Of a DNA stretch of 64,000 nucleotides, positions 26,024 to 34,417 are shown in pieces. The notes beneath the pieces are model-generated. The model saw nothing but the letters and a program-made list of their open reading frames with translations. It ran no database searches and had not been told where the DNA came from. Within the stretch, counting starts at the first letter, position 1. Each line of letters starts with the position of its first letter. Both the position numbers and the translations under genes were made by a program. Source of the stretch: Herbinix sp. (GTDB lineage: Bacteria; Bacillota; Clostridia; Lachnospirales; Lachnospiraceae); the NCBI GenBank assembly GCA_029256105.1, contig JAQSYO010000011.1, forward strand, positions 42,764 to 106,763, written 5' to 3'.

Positions 26024-26093
26024 TTATTTGGAGGAGCAAGATAAAAGAATTTATTTGGTGGAGCAAGAAAAAGAATTTATTTGGTGGAGCAAG
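26024..26093. repeat. Three-copy direct repeat (26-27 bp period)
   Basis: TTATTTGG[AT]GGAGCAAG occurs at 26024-26040, 26051-26067 and 26077-26093, separated by A-rich spacers. It lies in the 458-bp gap between pcrA (minus) and the DUF1836 gene (plus), where no other gene is supportable. Each copy carries a GGAGG/GGTGGA element resembling a ribosome site. Confidence 0.75.
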
Positions 26094-26324
26094 CAGGTGC
26101 GTATCAAGAAAAGGGAAATTGATTTATACATTTTGTGTAAAAGTATTATTTTGAAATAAATCAAGTAAGTATAAAGTAGGAACAACATGATAAATACATG
26201 ATAAATATGTATTAAATAGACAGGTTATCGCAAATTATAAATTAGTAAAAACTGTTATTCATCTATTTATTTTTGCTTTGACATCTAGTATCTAATACTA
26301 TATAATGAAACGGAGGTGATTCAA

Positions 26325-27062
26325 TTGGAGATGACAAAAGAAGAGTATATCAAGAGCCTGATTGACAGTTTAAAGGATGTCAAATACATCATGCCGGACG
26401 ATATACCGAATATTGATTTATATATGGACCAGGTCACGACGTTTATGGACAAGCACTTAAAGTCCTCCAAACGTTATAGCGAGGATAAGCTTTTGACCAA
26501 GACTATGATTAATAACTATACAAAAAATGAGCTATTACCTCCACCGAATAAGAAAAAATATACGAAGGAGCATATGTTCCTTTTAATTTTTATCTACTAT
26601 TTTAAAAATATATTATCAATTAATGATATACAAAACATATTTAATCCGCTAACAGAACGTTATTATGGAGAAGGTTCCAAAGTCAAGTTGGAGGATATTT
26701 ATGAGGAAATCTTCCGGTTGGAAAAGGAACAAACAGATGCTTTAACCAAGGATATGATTCGAAAGATGACGAAGGCAAAGGAATCTTTCCCGGAGGTTAC
26801 AGATCAAGAGGATCATGACTTTTTAACTATGTTTTCCTTTATCAGTATGCTGTGCTTTGATGTATATATGCGAAAACACATGATTGAGAAGATGATAGAC
26901 CATTCCTTAATGGGTGATGGTTTTGATAAGAATAAAGAAACGGTGAAAAAATCGGAAACTAGAAAAGCTGAGACTAAGAAGACTGTCCCAAAGACTAGTA
27001 GTAAAGCACCTGTGAAAAAAGCTGGGAGTAAAGTGGATCCTGTCAATACTCCTAAAAGATAA
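26325..27062 (+). CDS. DUF1836 protein
   Basis: The protein is about 245 residues. The DUF1836 domain (about 15-180) has the recognisable KTMINNYTKNELLPPPNKKKYTKEHMFLLIFIYYFKNILSI core, a MerR-like winged-helix segment, followed by a helical region and a basic, Lys/Thr/Ser-rich tail (about 210-245). Family members occur throughout Firmicutes with no assigned function; DNA binding is inferred from the fold. TTG 26325 is the likely start, 7 bp after GGAGGTGA; ATG 26331 is the alternative. It is monocistronic and ends in a strong terminator behind the 11-bp tandem repeat. Confidence 0.85.
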   Translation: MEMTKEEYIKSLIDSLKDVKYIMPDDIPNIDLYMDQVTTFMDKHLKSSKRYSEDKLLTKTMINNYTKNELLPPPNKKKYTKEHMFLLIFIYYFKNILSINDIQNIFNPLTERYYGEGSKVKLEDIYEEIFRLEKEQTDALTKDMIRKMTKAKESFPEVTDQEDHDFLTMFSFISMLCFDVYMRKHMIEKMIDHSLMGDGFDKNKETVKKSETRKAETKKTVPKTSSKAPVKKAGSKVDPVNTPKR

Positions 27063-27084
27063 TAAATAGAACGCTAAAGTGAAT

Positions 27085-27161
27085 AATAAAAGAACAATAA
27101 AAGAACAATAAAAGAACAATAAAAGAACAATAAAAGAACAATAAAAGAACAATAAAAGAAC
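27085..27161. repeat. Tandem repeat, 7 copies of AATAAAAGAAC
   Basis: Seven uninterrupted identical 11-bp units lie between the DUF1836 stop codon and its terminator, followed by a partial eighth (AATAAATAAG). Perfect identity implies recent expansion by slippage. Confidence 0.95.
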
Positions 27162-27170
27162 AATAAATAA

Positions 27171-27212
27171 GAGCTCATGACAGCAATTCTGTTATGAGCT
27201 CTTTCATTTTCT
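27171..27212. terminator. Bidirectional intrinsic terminator
   Basis: GAGCTCATGACAG pairs with CTGTTATGAGCTC (one wobble), with T-rich flanks on the plus side. It separates the convergent DUF1836 and YerC-like genes. Confidence 0.85.
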
Positions 27213-27216
27213 GGAT

Positions 27217-27519
27217 TTACTTACTCGGTAAAGCTTCTTTCATCCTTGCAAAAACCATATCATATCCATCATTACCATAATTAAGGGAACGGTTAACGCG
27301 GCTAATCGTAGCTGTAGAAGCACCAGTCTTCTCAGCAATTTCAAGATAAGTATTATGGCTACGCAGCATACGTGCTACTTCGAATCTCTGAGATAGGGAT
27401 AGTAACTCGTTTACAGTACAAATATCTTCAAAAAATATATAACACTCCTCCGAATCCTTTAAGCTTAAAATTGCTTCAAATAAATGATCAACAGCAGTTG
27501 TTCTGATGTTCTTACTCAT
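27217..27519 (-). CDS. YerC/YecD-type TrpR-like regulator
   Basis: The 100-residue protein has the all-helical TrpR fold: LFEAILSLKDSEECYIFFEDICTVNELLSLSQRFEVARML, then the helix-turn-helix TYLEIAEKTGASTATISRVNRSLNYG. YerC/YecD proteins are widespread in Firmicutes and their ligand is uncertain. Start ATG at 27519 is set by AAAGGAG; the frame extends six codons upstream to another ATG (27537), but that overlaps the ribosome site. It is a single gene. Confidence 0.9.
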   Translation of the reverse strand: MSKNIRTTAVDHLFEAILSLKDSEECYIFFEDICTVNELLSLSQRFEVARMLRSHNTYLEIAEKTGASTATISRVNRSLNYGNDGYDMVFARMKEALPSK

Positions 27520-27623
27520 CGGTAGGACTCCTTTCATCCGGTTGTGATTTTGTATTCACACAGTACAATTTTAACACTATAGAGTATTGAAGTAAAGAAA
27601 ATTTTTATTCTGAAGATTAAAAT

Positions 27624-27980
27624 CTATCGGAATAGTCTAGGGAATCCAATGATAAAAGGTCGACTGGTCGTAAATCCTCTGAACTCCCGATCTCGACGTC
27701 GTTCTGACCTATGACGATCATCAAATCTATGACGATCATCAAACCTATGGCGATCATCAAACCTATGACGATCATCAAACCTATGGCGATCGTCAAATTT
27801 ATGGTTAAAATCAGATCTATGACGTTCATCAAACCTACGGTGATCATTAAACCTATGACGATCTTCGGACACACGACGAGGATCATCAAATACACGAGGA
27901 TCATCAAACCTACGACGATTATCATATCTATGATGACGCTCATGTCTACGAAGGCTACCTTCAAAGTTATTATATCCCAA
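27624..27980 (-). CDS. Low-complexity HRFDDR-repeat protein (coat-like)
   Basis: The protein is about 118 residues and dominated by Arg, His, Asp and Phe. A hexapeptide HRFDDR is repeated five times in a row (about 65-95 of the protein) and in degenerate form on both sides (RRFDDPR, HRFNDHR). The ending GFTTSRPFIIGFPRLFR is non-repetitive. Start TTG 27980 lies 9 bp after AAAGGAG on the minus strand; TTG 27989 is too close. Highly charged repeats of this sort occur in spore coat proteins of the CotG type, which is my tentative reading; it could equally be an RNA- or metal-binding protein. Other-frame open readings across the repeat are shadows. Confidence 0.6.
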   Translation of the reverse strand: MGYNNFEGSLRRHERHHRYDNRRRFDDPRVFDDPRRVSEDRHRFNDHRRFDERHRSDFNHKFDDRHRFDDRHRFDDRHRFDDRHRFDDRHRSERRRDREFRGFTTSRPFIIGFPRLFR

Positions 27981-28513
27981 TATGATCAACTCCTTTCTAC
28001 TACACAATATGCTGAAGGAGAAAATTGGTGAAAGATGTAGTAAGCAGTATTTTTATAAAGATTTAACGTATGGAATATTTTAAGGGAATATTGTTCTTAT
28101 ATCATAATAACGGCATGGAGATTATTTTCTTTGTTATTTAGAGGCAGAAGATATATTAATTATAATTGTAGTATTCCTTTTGTGTAATTTACAACACATA
28201 GGTACATACTAATAATGAGTTAGATTACATGAAATGACTTGTAACAATACCAATGCTTGTCAAAGCTTCCGGATATCGGTGGACTGCAGCATATTGGATG
28301 TAATATTAATGTATGTGCATTCAGATGTCCATGTATTGACAATTTATGGAAAAGCCATTAATATATACATAAATGTAAATAAAAGTATAAGCAATTTAAT
28401 TATGGAAATATTATTTGCTATAGTACTAATATGAGAAAGGCATCTTCATTTGACCTGGAGAGAAAGTCCTCAGAGATTAGAATATAGTATCCTTTAAGAC
28501 TGGTGGAATTTAC
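27981..28513. other. 533-bp gap, no gene supported
   Basis: This divergent intergenic region holds the promoter side of the HRFDDR-repeat gene and the leader of the transglutaminase-domain gene. A 66-codon open frame at 28234-28434 has no ribosome site and looks random. No terminator or known RNA motif is visible. Confidence 0.5.
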
Positions 28514-30154
28514 ATGAGAACGCATAAGAGACGAAAAAGTCGTAATAAACAATTATTCTTTTTAATCATTGGTATTGAGATATTATTACTAGTAAGTGGA
28601 TTTGCCTATGTGCAATTTCGCCCAATGGTAGTGAAAGCGGTAACCTTAGAAGCAGGTGAGAAGGCTCTAAATATCGATGAATTTTTACGATATAAAAATC
28701 GTAAAGGAAGCTTTATTACAGATGTACAGGATATGAATTTAAATATTCCTGGCACTTATAAAATAAAAATTAAAGTTGGAAATCGTATTCATACCTCCAA
28801 CCTTAAAATCGTTGATACCAAAGCACCTACGGCAACTGTTGTTAATCAAATGGTTCTTAGAGAAGAATTGATTGAAGCGAGTGCTTTTGTTACTGATGTA
28901 TCAGATGCCACAGATGTAACTATAGCTTACAAAAAAGAGCCTGATACTAAGCAGATAGGTGATCAAGAGGTAACAGTAGTGCTTGTTGATGCTAGTCTTA
29001 ATTTTGTAGAAATGACCGCCACTCTGACCGTACTTGATATAAATAATTCGGTTTCTATTGAAGCTGGGTCAAAAATGGATCTTACCGTTGAGGATTTCGT
29101 GAATAAAGATAAATATCAGGCATCATTTGTAACAGATCTAACAACCCTTGATATTAGTAAACCGACAGTTCATCAAATTCAGATTAATGTGAATGGAAGA
29201 ACGGTAACTGGCACGATTGAAGTTATAGACACGACACCACCTACAGCAACCATTAATAACCAACAAGTCTGGAAGGGTGAGAATCCCGTAGCCAATACTT
29301 TTGTAAAGGATATTAAAGATGCCTCCGAGGTAACAGTCAGCTACCAAGGAACACCTGATTTTAGTAAGCTTGGAGAACAGGAAGTGATTCTTGATCTAGT
29401 TGACAGTAGTAGTAATCATACGCAATTAAAAGCTTTGTGCACTATTAAAACGGATTCAGAGGCTCCGGTAATTATGGGAGCTGGAGATAAGACTGTTTAT
29501 ATTGGTGATTCTGTTTCTTATAAAAAGGGCGTTCGCGTTGAGGATAATAAGGATAAAGATCTTACTTTTACCGTTGATAGTAGCAAGGTTAATCTAAAAA
29601 AAGAGGGTAACTATACTGTGACGTATTCAGCCAAAGATAGTTCAGGTAATAAAACAACAAAAAGTATTACGATTACGGTAAAGAAATTTCTTATCTCTGA
29701 AGATAAGGTAAATGAGATGGCCGATGAAGTCCTTGCGAAAATTGTGGATTACGGTATGACGAATCGGGAAACAGCTTATGAAATATACAAATGGATCAAG
29801 CAACACATTAGTTATACTGGAACATCAGACAAGTCAGACTGGTTAGCAGAAGCGTATCGTGGAATGACAAATGGAGTTGGAGATTGCTTTACGTATTATG
29901 CTGTTGCACAAGCGCTACTTACAAGAGCAGATATCGATAATATGCGTGTTACCAGAGTTGGTGGCAGAACAAAGCATTTTTGGAATTTAATTAATTGTGG
30001 CGATGGCTGGTATCATTTTGACTCCTGCCCGAATAAGGATCATAAGCCTTCCTTTATGCTAACCGACGCTGAGGTTGCAGCGCTTACAAAGCTACGCGGT
30101 AATAATTATTACACCTTTGATAAAACGTTATATCCTGAAACACCGAAGAAATAA
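28514..30154 (+). CDS. Membrane-anchored protein with Ig-like repeats and transglutaminase domain
   Basis: The 546-residue protein has a basic N-terminus and a signal anchor (about 15-37). The outside part has two copies of a unit of about 180 residues (VTLEAGEKALNIDEFL... and VSIEAGSKMDLTVEDFV..., each followed by a VVDxSxNxxxxxA domain), an Ig-like domain (about 315-395, ending YTVTYSAKDSSGNKTTKSITITV) and a transglutaminase-like domain with C458 (VGDCFTYY), H488 (KHFWNLI) and D503 (YHFDSCP). Such proteins act as cysteine peptidases or cross-linkers at the cell surface. It is 24 bp before the racemase frame, so it may lead the Dlt-like operon. Confidence 0.85.
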   Translation: MRTHKRRKSRNKQLFFLIIGIEILLLVSGFAYVQFRPMVVKAVTLEAGEKALNIDEFLRYKNRKGSFITDVQDMNLNIPGTYKIKIKVGNRIHTSNLKIVDTKAPTATVVNQMVLREELIEASAFVTDVSDATDVTIAYKKEPDTKQIGDQEVTVVLVDASLNFVEMTATLTVLDINNSVSIEAGSKMDLTVEDFVNKDKYQASFVTDLTTLDISKPTVHQIQINVNGRTVTGTIEVIDTTPPTATINNQQVWKGENPVANTFVKDIKDASEVTVSYQGTPDFSKLGEQEVILDLVDSSSNHTQLKALCTIKTDSEAPVIMGAGDKTVYIGDSVSYKKGVRVEDNKDKDLTFTVDSSKVNLKKEGNYTVTYSAKDSSGNKTTKSITITVKKFLISEDKVNEMADEVLAKIVDYGMTNRETAYEIYKWIKQHISYTGTSDKSDWLAEAYRGMTNGVGDCFTYYAVAQALLTRADIDNMRVTRVGGRTKHFWNLINCGDGWYHFDSCPNKDHKPSFMLTDAEVAALTKLRGNNYYTFDKTLYPETPKK

Positions 30155-30178
30155 TCAGAGTAGAGAGGGGCAGGTAGT

Positions 30179-30898
30179 ACGAAACGATTAGGCGTTATCG
30201 GTGGTTTGGGTCCTATTGCCACTGCATATTTTTATGAATTAGTAATTCAGATGACGGCAGCTAGGTTTGATCAGGAACACATTGAAATGCTTATTTACAG
30301 TAAACCCTCGATTCCGGACAGGACGGAATATATATTGGGTAAAAGTAAGGATAATCCGGTTCATCCCATGATTGAGATTGGTAAGTTATTGGTAGATATG
30401 GGTGCAGATAACATCGCGATTCCTTGTATTACTGCTCACTATTTTCATGATATCCTTTCCAGGAATATCAAAGCCCACATTATTCATATTGTGAAAGAAA
30501 CAGCGCAGCATCTGAAGGGGTGTGGAGTTCACTGTGTTGGAATCATGGCTACAGAGGGAACTATTTTCAGTCGGTTATTTCAAGTGGAGCTTGAGCAGTG
30601 CGGTATAAGTACAATAGTACCTTCTATTCTGAGACAAGGTGATGTAACAGACCTTATCTACAAGAATGTAAAGGCAAACCTACCAGTAGAGATTAATAAA
30701 TTCCATATAATATCTGAGGAGTTGAAATTGGGCGGTGCAGAGGCTATCATATTAGGCTGTACGGAACTATCTTTAATCAAGAGAGATTATGCGATCGGTC
30801 CCGGATATATCGATGCTATGGAAGTGTTGGCGATGCAGTCAATCCTGCTAAGTGAGGCGAAACTGAAAGATGAGTACAAGTGCCTAATTACAAAATAA
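30179..30898 (+). CDS. Aspartate/glutamate racemase family protein, non-canonical start
   Basis: The racemase signature starts KRLGVIGGLGPIATAYFYELVI, the first strand and glycine loop of the family. The two catalytic Cys are present: IPCITAHYF (about C82) and ILGCTELSL (about C197). It probably makes a D-amino acid (Asp or Glu). The N-terminal motif lies upstream of every ATG/GTG/TTG: the best start by spacing from GAGAGGGG (30163-30170) is ACG at 30179. TTG 30206 would delete the first strand. Either an ACG start or a mutated ATG must be assumed. The gene ends 26 bp before the adenylation gene. Confidence 0.85.
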   Translation, partial: TKRLGVIGGLGPIATAYFYELVIQMTAARFDQEHIEMLIYSKPSIPDRTEYILGKSKDNPVHPMIEIGKLLVDMGADNIAIPCITAHYFHDILSRNIKAHIIHIVKETAQHLKGCGVHCVGIMATEGTIFSRLFQVELEQCGISTIVPSILRQGDVTDLIYKNVKANLPVEINKFHIISEELKLGGAEAIILGCTELSLIKRDYAIGPGYIDAMEVLAMQSILLSEAKLKDEYKCLITK

Positions 30899-30924
30899 TA
30901 AACAAACCAGGAAAGGCATGGAAA

Positions 30925-32436
30925 ATGCAGAGAAATGTATTGGAATATTTGGAACAGACAGTTGCTAGGGTTCCAAGGAAAACAGCATATGCAAATGATG
31001 AAACGGGAATTACCTTTGAAGAAGTTTATCTTTACTCAAAAGCAATCGGTACATTTTTAAGGAATCAAGGGTTTGAAAGAGAACCAGTTGTTGTATTTAT
31101 GGGAAAGCATCCGAGAACCATTGTAACTTTTTACGGAGTAATTTATTCCGGGAATTATTATGTACCTATTGATGAGGAGATGCCGAGACATCGTATTGAA
31201 CTGATATTTGAAAGCCTTAATCCAAGAGTGATTATCTGCGATAATGAAACAAGTAAGCTTTTGGAGTCGTTTTCCTACCATGGGAAAGTATATTCTTATG
31301 AAGAAATGATACAAACATCAATTAAGGAAGAGGAGCTCACTCAGATTCGTGATCGCCAGATTGATACGGATCCGATTTATATAGTTTTCACTTCTGGTTC
31401 AACCGGAGTTCCTAAGGGAGTAGTTGCTTGCCACCGTTCCGTAATTGATTACATTGAGAACCTCTCTGAGGTACTTCAATTTAATGAAGATACCGTATTT
31501 GGTAACCAGACACCTCTTTATGTGGATGCCTGTCTAAAGGAGCTGTATCCCACTATAAAATTTGGCGCAACTGCTTATCTCGTGCCTAAGAATCTTTTCC
31601 TGTTTCCTCTAAAACTGGTGGAATTTCTTAATGAATATAAAATCAATACCGTTTGTTGGGTAGTATCTGCGTTAACGATGATATCTGCATTTGGAGCGTT
31701 GGAGAAGGAGATTCCAAAGTATCTGCATACGATAGCCTTTGGAAGTGAAGTATTTCCCATTAAGCAGTATAATCTATGGAAGAAACATCTTCCGAACACC
31801 CGATTTGTGAATTTGTACGGGCCTACTGAAGCAACCGGAATGTCCTGCTATTATGAGGTAAAAAGGGACTTTGAACTTGATGAGATGATTCCGATTGGAA
31901 GACCTTTTCACAATACCGAAATCCTCTTGTTAGATGAGGAAAATCAGATACCAAAGCAAGGAGATAATGGTGAGATATGTATTCGTGGAACCTCACTTAC
32001 CTTAGGATATTATAAAAACTTTGAGAAAACAAAAGAGGTGTTTGTCCAAAACCCATTGAATAATGCTTATCCTGAGCTAATTTACCGAACTGGTGATTTG
32101 GGGAAATATAATAGTCGTGGGGAGTTGGTTTTCGTATCCCGTAAGGATAATCAGATTAAGCATATGGGGCACCGTATTGAACTGGGTGAGATAGAAATCG
32201 TAGCAAACCAGATGGAAGCGATGAAGAGTGCTTGTTGTATCTTTGATAGTGAAAAGAAAAAAATTGTACTATATTATGTTGGTGAGCTTACAACAGCACA
32301 GTTAGCGAATTATCTAAAGGAAAAGCTTCCAAGATACATGATTCCAAATGTAATAGAAGTTTTAGCAGAGATGCCTTTGACTACCAATGGAAAAATAAAT
32401 AGAGTTCTTTTAAAGGAAAAATACAATAGCAAGTAG
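30925..32436 (+). CDS. Amino-acid adenylation enzyme (DltA-like)
   Basis: The 503-residue stand-alone A domain carries YIVFTSGSTGVPKGVV (A3, 152-167), PLYVDACLKEL with D201 at the position that binds the alpha-amino group (A4), NLYGPTEAT (A5), YRTGDLG (A7), RKDNQIKHMGHRIELGEIE (A8) and PLTTNGKINR with the A10 lysine. It activates an amino acid as the adenylate and loads it on the carrier protein encoded next. Length and motifs resemble DltA, but the pocket differs, so the amino acid is unknown. ATG 30925 follows AGGAAAGG; the GTG at 30880 overlaps the racemase gene. Confidence 0.92.
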   Translation: MQRNVLEYLEQTVARVPRKTAYANDETGITFEEVYLYSKAIGTFLRNQGFEREPVVVFMGKHPRTIVTFYGVIYSGNYYVPIDEEMPRHRIELIFESLNPRVIICDNETSKLLESFSYHGKVYSYEEMIQTSIKEEELTQIRDRQIDTDPIYIVFTSGSTGVPKGVVACHRSVIDYIENLSEVLQFNEDTVFGNQTPLYVDACLKELYPTIKFGATAYLVPKNLFLFPLKLVEFLNEYKINTVCWVVSALTMISAFGALEKEIPKYLHTIAFGSEVFPIKQYNLWKKHLPNTRFVNLYGPTEATGMSCYYEVKRDFELDEMIPIGRPFHNTEILLLDEENQIPKQGDNGEICIRGTSLTLGYYKNFEKTKEVFVQNPLNNAYPELIYRTGDLGKYNSRGELVFVSRKDNQIKHMGHRIELGEIEIVANQMEAMKSACCIFDSEKKKIVLYYVGELTTAQLANYLKEKLPRYMIPNVIEVLAEMPLTTNGKINRVLLKEKYNSK

Positions 32437-32498
32437 ATAAGCAAGAGAAAAGGAAGTAAATAAATAAAATGTGCATAAGCACGAAGATGGAGGATTGT

Positions 32499-32726
32499 AT
32501 GGAAATTATATTAGAAATTTTAAGTGGGTTACACCCGGAAGTGGATTTTGACGAATGTAATACATTAATCGATGATAAGATTATCGATTCCTTTGATATC
32601 GTATCAATCATATCCGATGTGAGCGATGAATTTGATATCACAATTCCGGTAGAAGAGATAGTTCCTAAGAATTTTAACTCCGCTAAATCGCTATATGCGA
32701 TGGTAGAACGTTTGATGGAAGAGTAA
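32499..32726 (+). CDS. Peptidyl/D-alanyl carrier-type protein (DltC-like)
   Basis: The 75-residue acyl-carrier-protein fold has the phosphopantetheine site IDSFDIV (S31) followed by SDEFDITIPVEEI and a closing helix. It takes the aminoacyl group from the adenylation enzyme encoded upstream and presents it to the membrane acyltransferase. ATG 32499 follows TGGAGG (32488-32493); upstream in-frame ATGs at 32469 and 32487 are less well placed. It is strongly acidic, as is typical. It lies 62 bp after the adenylation gene and 56 bp before the MBOAT gene. Confidence 0.9.
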   Translation: MEIILEILSGLHPEVDFDECNTLIDDKIIDSFDIVSIISDVSDEFDITIPVEEIVPKNFNSAKSLYAMVERLMEE

Positions 32727-32782
32727 GCGTAAATAGTTGCTTAAAGTGCGGAAGGCACGCTTTTCACATAAATGGAGGTTAT

Positions 32783-34375
32783 ATGCTTTTTACATCATAT
32801 CGTTTTATCTTGTTTATTATTGCATTATTTATTGTATATTATATCATTCCTAAGAAATATCAATGGATGTTGCTACTCTTGGCAAGCTATATATTTTATA
32901 GTGTTGCCGGTCTCAGATATCTGATCTATATATTAACTACTACGCTTTCCACTTATTTTATAAGCAGAAGGTTAAATCATATTCAGGAGCTAACAGCAGC
33001 TTATCTAAAGGAGAAAAGGGAGGTTTTAACCCGCGAGGAACGTAAGGCCTACAAAGCAGTGCTAAAGTCAAAGCAGAGAAAATGGCTCGTACTTTGTCTG
33101 GTGATTAACTTCGGCATTCTTGCGGTACTTAAATATTCAAATTTTACGATTTCCAATTTGAATGGGGTATTGAAATTGTTTCACACTGTGAAACAATTGC
33201 CTCTAATTGGTTTTCTGTTACCGCTTGGTATATCCTTTTATACCTTCCAGACCATGGGTTATCTCATCGATGTATATCGGGAAAAGTATCCATATGAAAA
33301 GAATGTATTCAAACTAGCATTGTTTATATCATTTTTCCCACAGCTGATCCAAGGACCGATCAGCCGTTTTGATGATTTGAAGGAAACCTTGTTCGAGGAG
33401 CATTCTTATCAAATGAAAAAGGTATCCTTTGGATTGCAAAGAATTCTTTGGGGATACTTTAAGAAGCTTGTCATCGCGGACCGTCTATTGGTTGCTGTGA
33501 ATACAATCGTTCGAGGACCAGAAGAATATCAAGGTAGTTATGTGCTGGTTGGAATGTTCTTCTATGCAATAACCCTATATGCAGATTTCACTGGTGGTAT
33601 TGATATTACAATCGGTATTGCAGAGGTTATGGGAATACGAGTGAAGGAGAACTTTGAACGGCCTTATTTTTCAAAATCAATTGTTGAGTATTGGAGAAGG
33701 TGGCATATTTCTTTAAGCTCTTGGTTCAGAGAGTATATGTTCTATCCGATTTCCGTTAGTAAGTCAATGCTAAACCTAACAAGATTTTGTAAAAATAAAG
33801 TTGGAGATTGGGTAGGTAAGAGAATATCAATTTATATTGCCTCAATTATAGTTTGGTTTACGACTGGTATCTGGCATGGAGCGGCTTGGAATTTTGTTGT
33901 CTGGGGGCTTTTAAACTGTTTTTTTATCTTGGTTTCGCAGGAATGTATGCCGATGTACGCTAAATTTCATGAGCGGTTTCATGTGCAACATACGTTCTGG
34001 TATCGACTCTTTCAAGTGGGACGAACCTTTTGGTTAATGAGCTTTCTTCGAACCTTTGATTGCTACAGGGATGTTAGTACAACCTTTAAAATGTATGGCA
34101 CAATTTTAACAGAGTGGAATATTACCCAATTGTTTCGCGGAGGTTTGATGCAACTGGGATTAACGATATCGGATTATGTGGTTCTAATCTTTGGGGTTAC
34201 ATTATTACTCCTAGTGAGTTTAATTGGTCGATCAGGAAGTGTTAGGCAAAAGCTATACGAGAGACCTGTGATGTTACGATATGCTACTTATTTTGCACTG
34301 TTTCTTGCGATTTTAATCTTGGGTGCTTATGGAGTAGGCTATGATTCCAACCAGTTTATCTATAGTCAGTTTTAA
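32783..34375 (+). CDS. MBOAT family O-acyltransferase (DltB/AlgI-like)
   Basis: The 530-residue membrane protein has about ten predicted helices. The MBOAT core is intact: FFPQLIQGPISRFDD, TLYADFTGGIDITIGIAEVMGI, the signature ERPYFSKSIVEYWRRWHISLSSWFREY, and WHGAAWNFVVWG with the catalytic His near 365. In alginate and teichoic-acid systems such proteins move an acyl or aminoacyl group from carrier protein or lipid across the membrane onto a polymer. Beside an A domain and a carrier protein, the DltB role is the likely one. The ribosome site TGGAGG precedes ATG 32783. Confidence 0.92.
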   Translation: MLFTSYRFILFIIALFIVYYIIPKKYQWMLLLLASYIFYSVAGLRYLIYILTTTLSTYFISRRLNHIQELTAAYLKEKREVLTREERKAYKAVLKSKQRKWLVLCLVINFGILAVLKYSNFTISNLNGVLKLFHTVKQLPLIGFLLPLGISFYTFQTMGYLIDVYREKYPYEKNVFKLALFISFFPQLIQGPISRFDDLKETLFEEHSYQMKKVSFGLQRILWGYFKKLVIADRLLVAVNTIVRGPEEYQGSYVLVGMFFYAITLYADFTGGIDITIGIAEVMGIRVKENFERPYFSKSIVEYWRRWHISLSSWFREYMFYPISVSKSMLNLTRFCKNKVGDWVGKRISIYIASIIVWFTTGIWHGAAWNFVVWGLLNCFFILVSQECMPMYAKFHERFHVQHTFWYRLFQVGRTFWLMSFLRTFDCYRDVSTTFKMYGTILTEWNITQLFRGGLMQLGLTISDYVVLIFGVTLLLLVSLIGRSGSVRQKLYERPVMLRYATYFALFLAILILGAYGVGYDSNQFIYSQF

Positions 34376-34417
34376 TTAAAGATAACGAATTGCTGAAAAG
34401 AAAGGCTTACAATAATT

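Noticed and set aside
25972..26154. 60-codon frame across the three-copy repeat near pcrA
   Set aside because: No ribosome site. The open frame is a by-product of the repeat period, although a leader peptide cannot be fully excluded.
27711..28031. 106-codon plus-strand frame across the HRFDDR repeats, and a second minus-strand frame (27617-27964)
   Set aside because: Both are other-frame readings of the 18-bp repeat, have no ribosome site, and encode monotonous Ile/Met/Lys strings. The minus-strand frame ending at 27624 has the AAAGGAG site and a non-repetitive end.
28234..28434. 66-codon open frame in the gap before the transglutaminase-domain gene
   Set aside because: No ribosome site, no family, and composition like the surrounding noncoding DNA.
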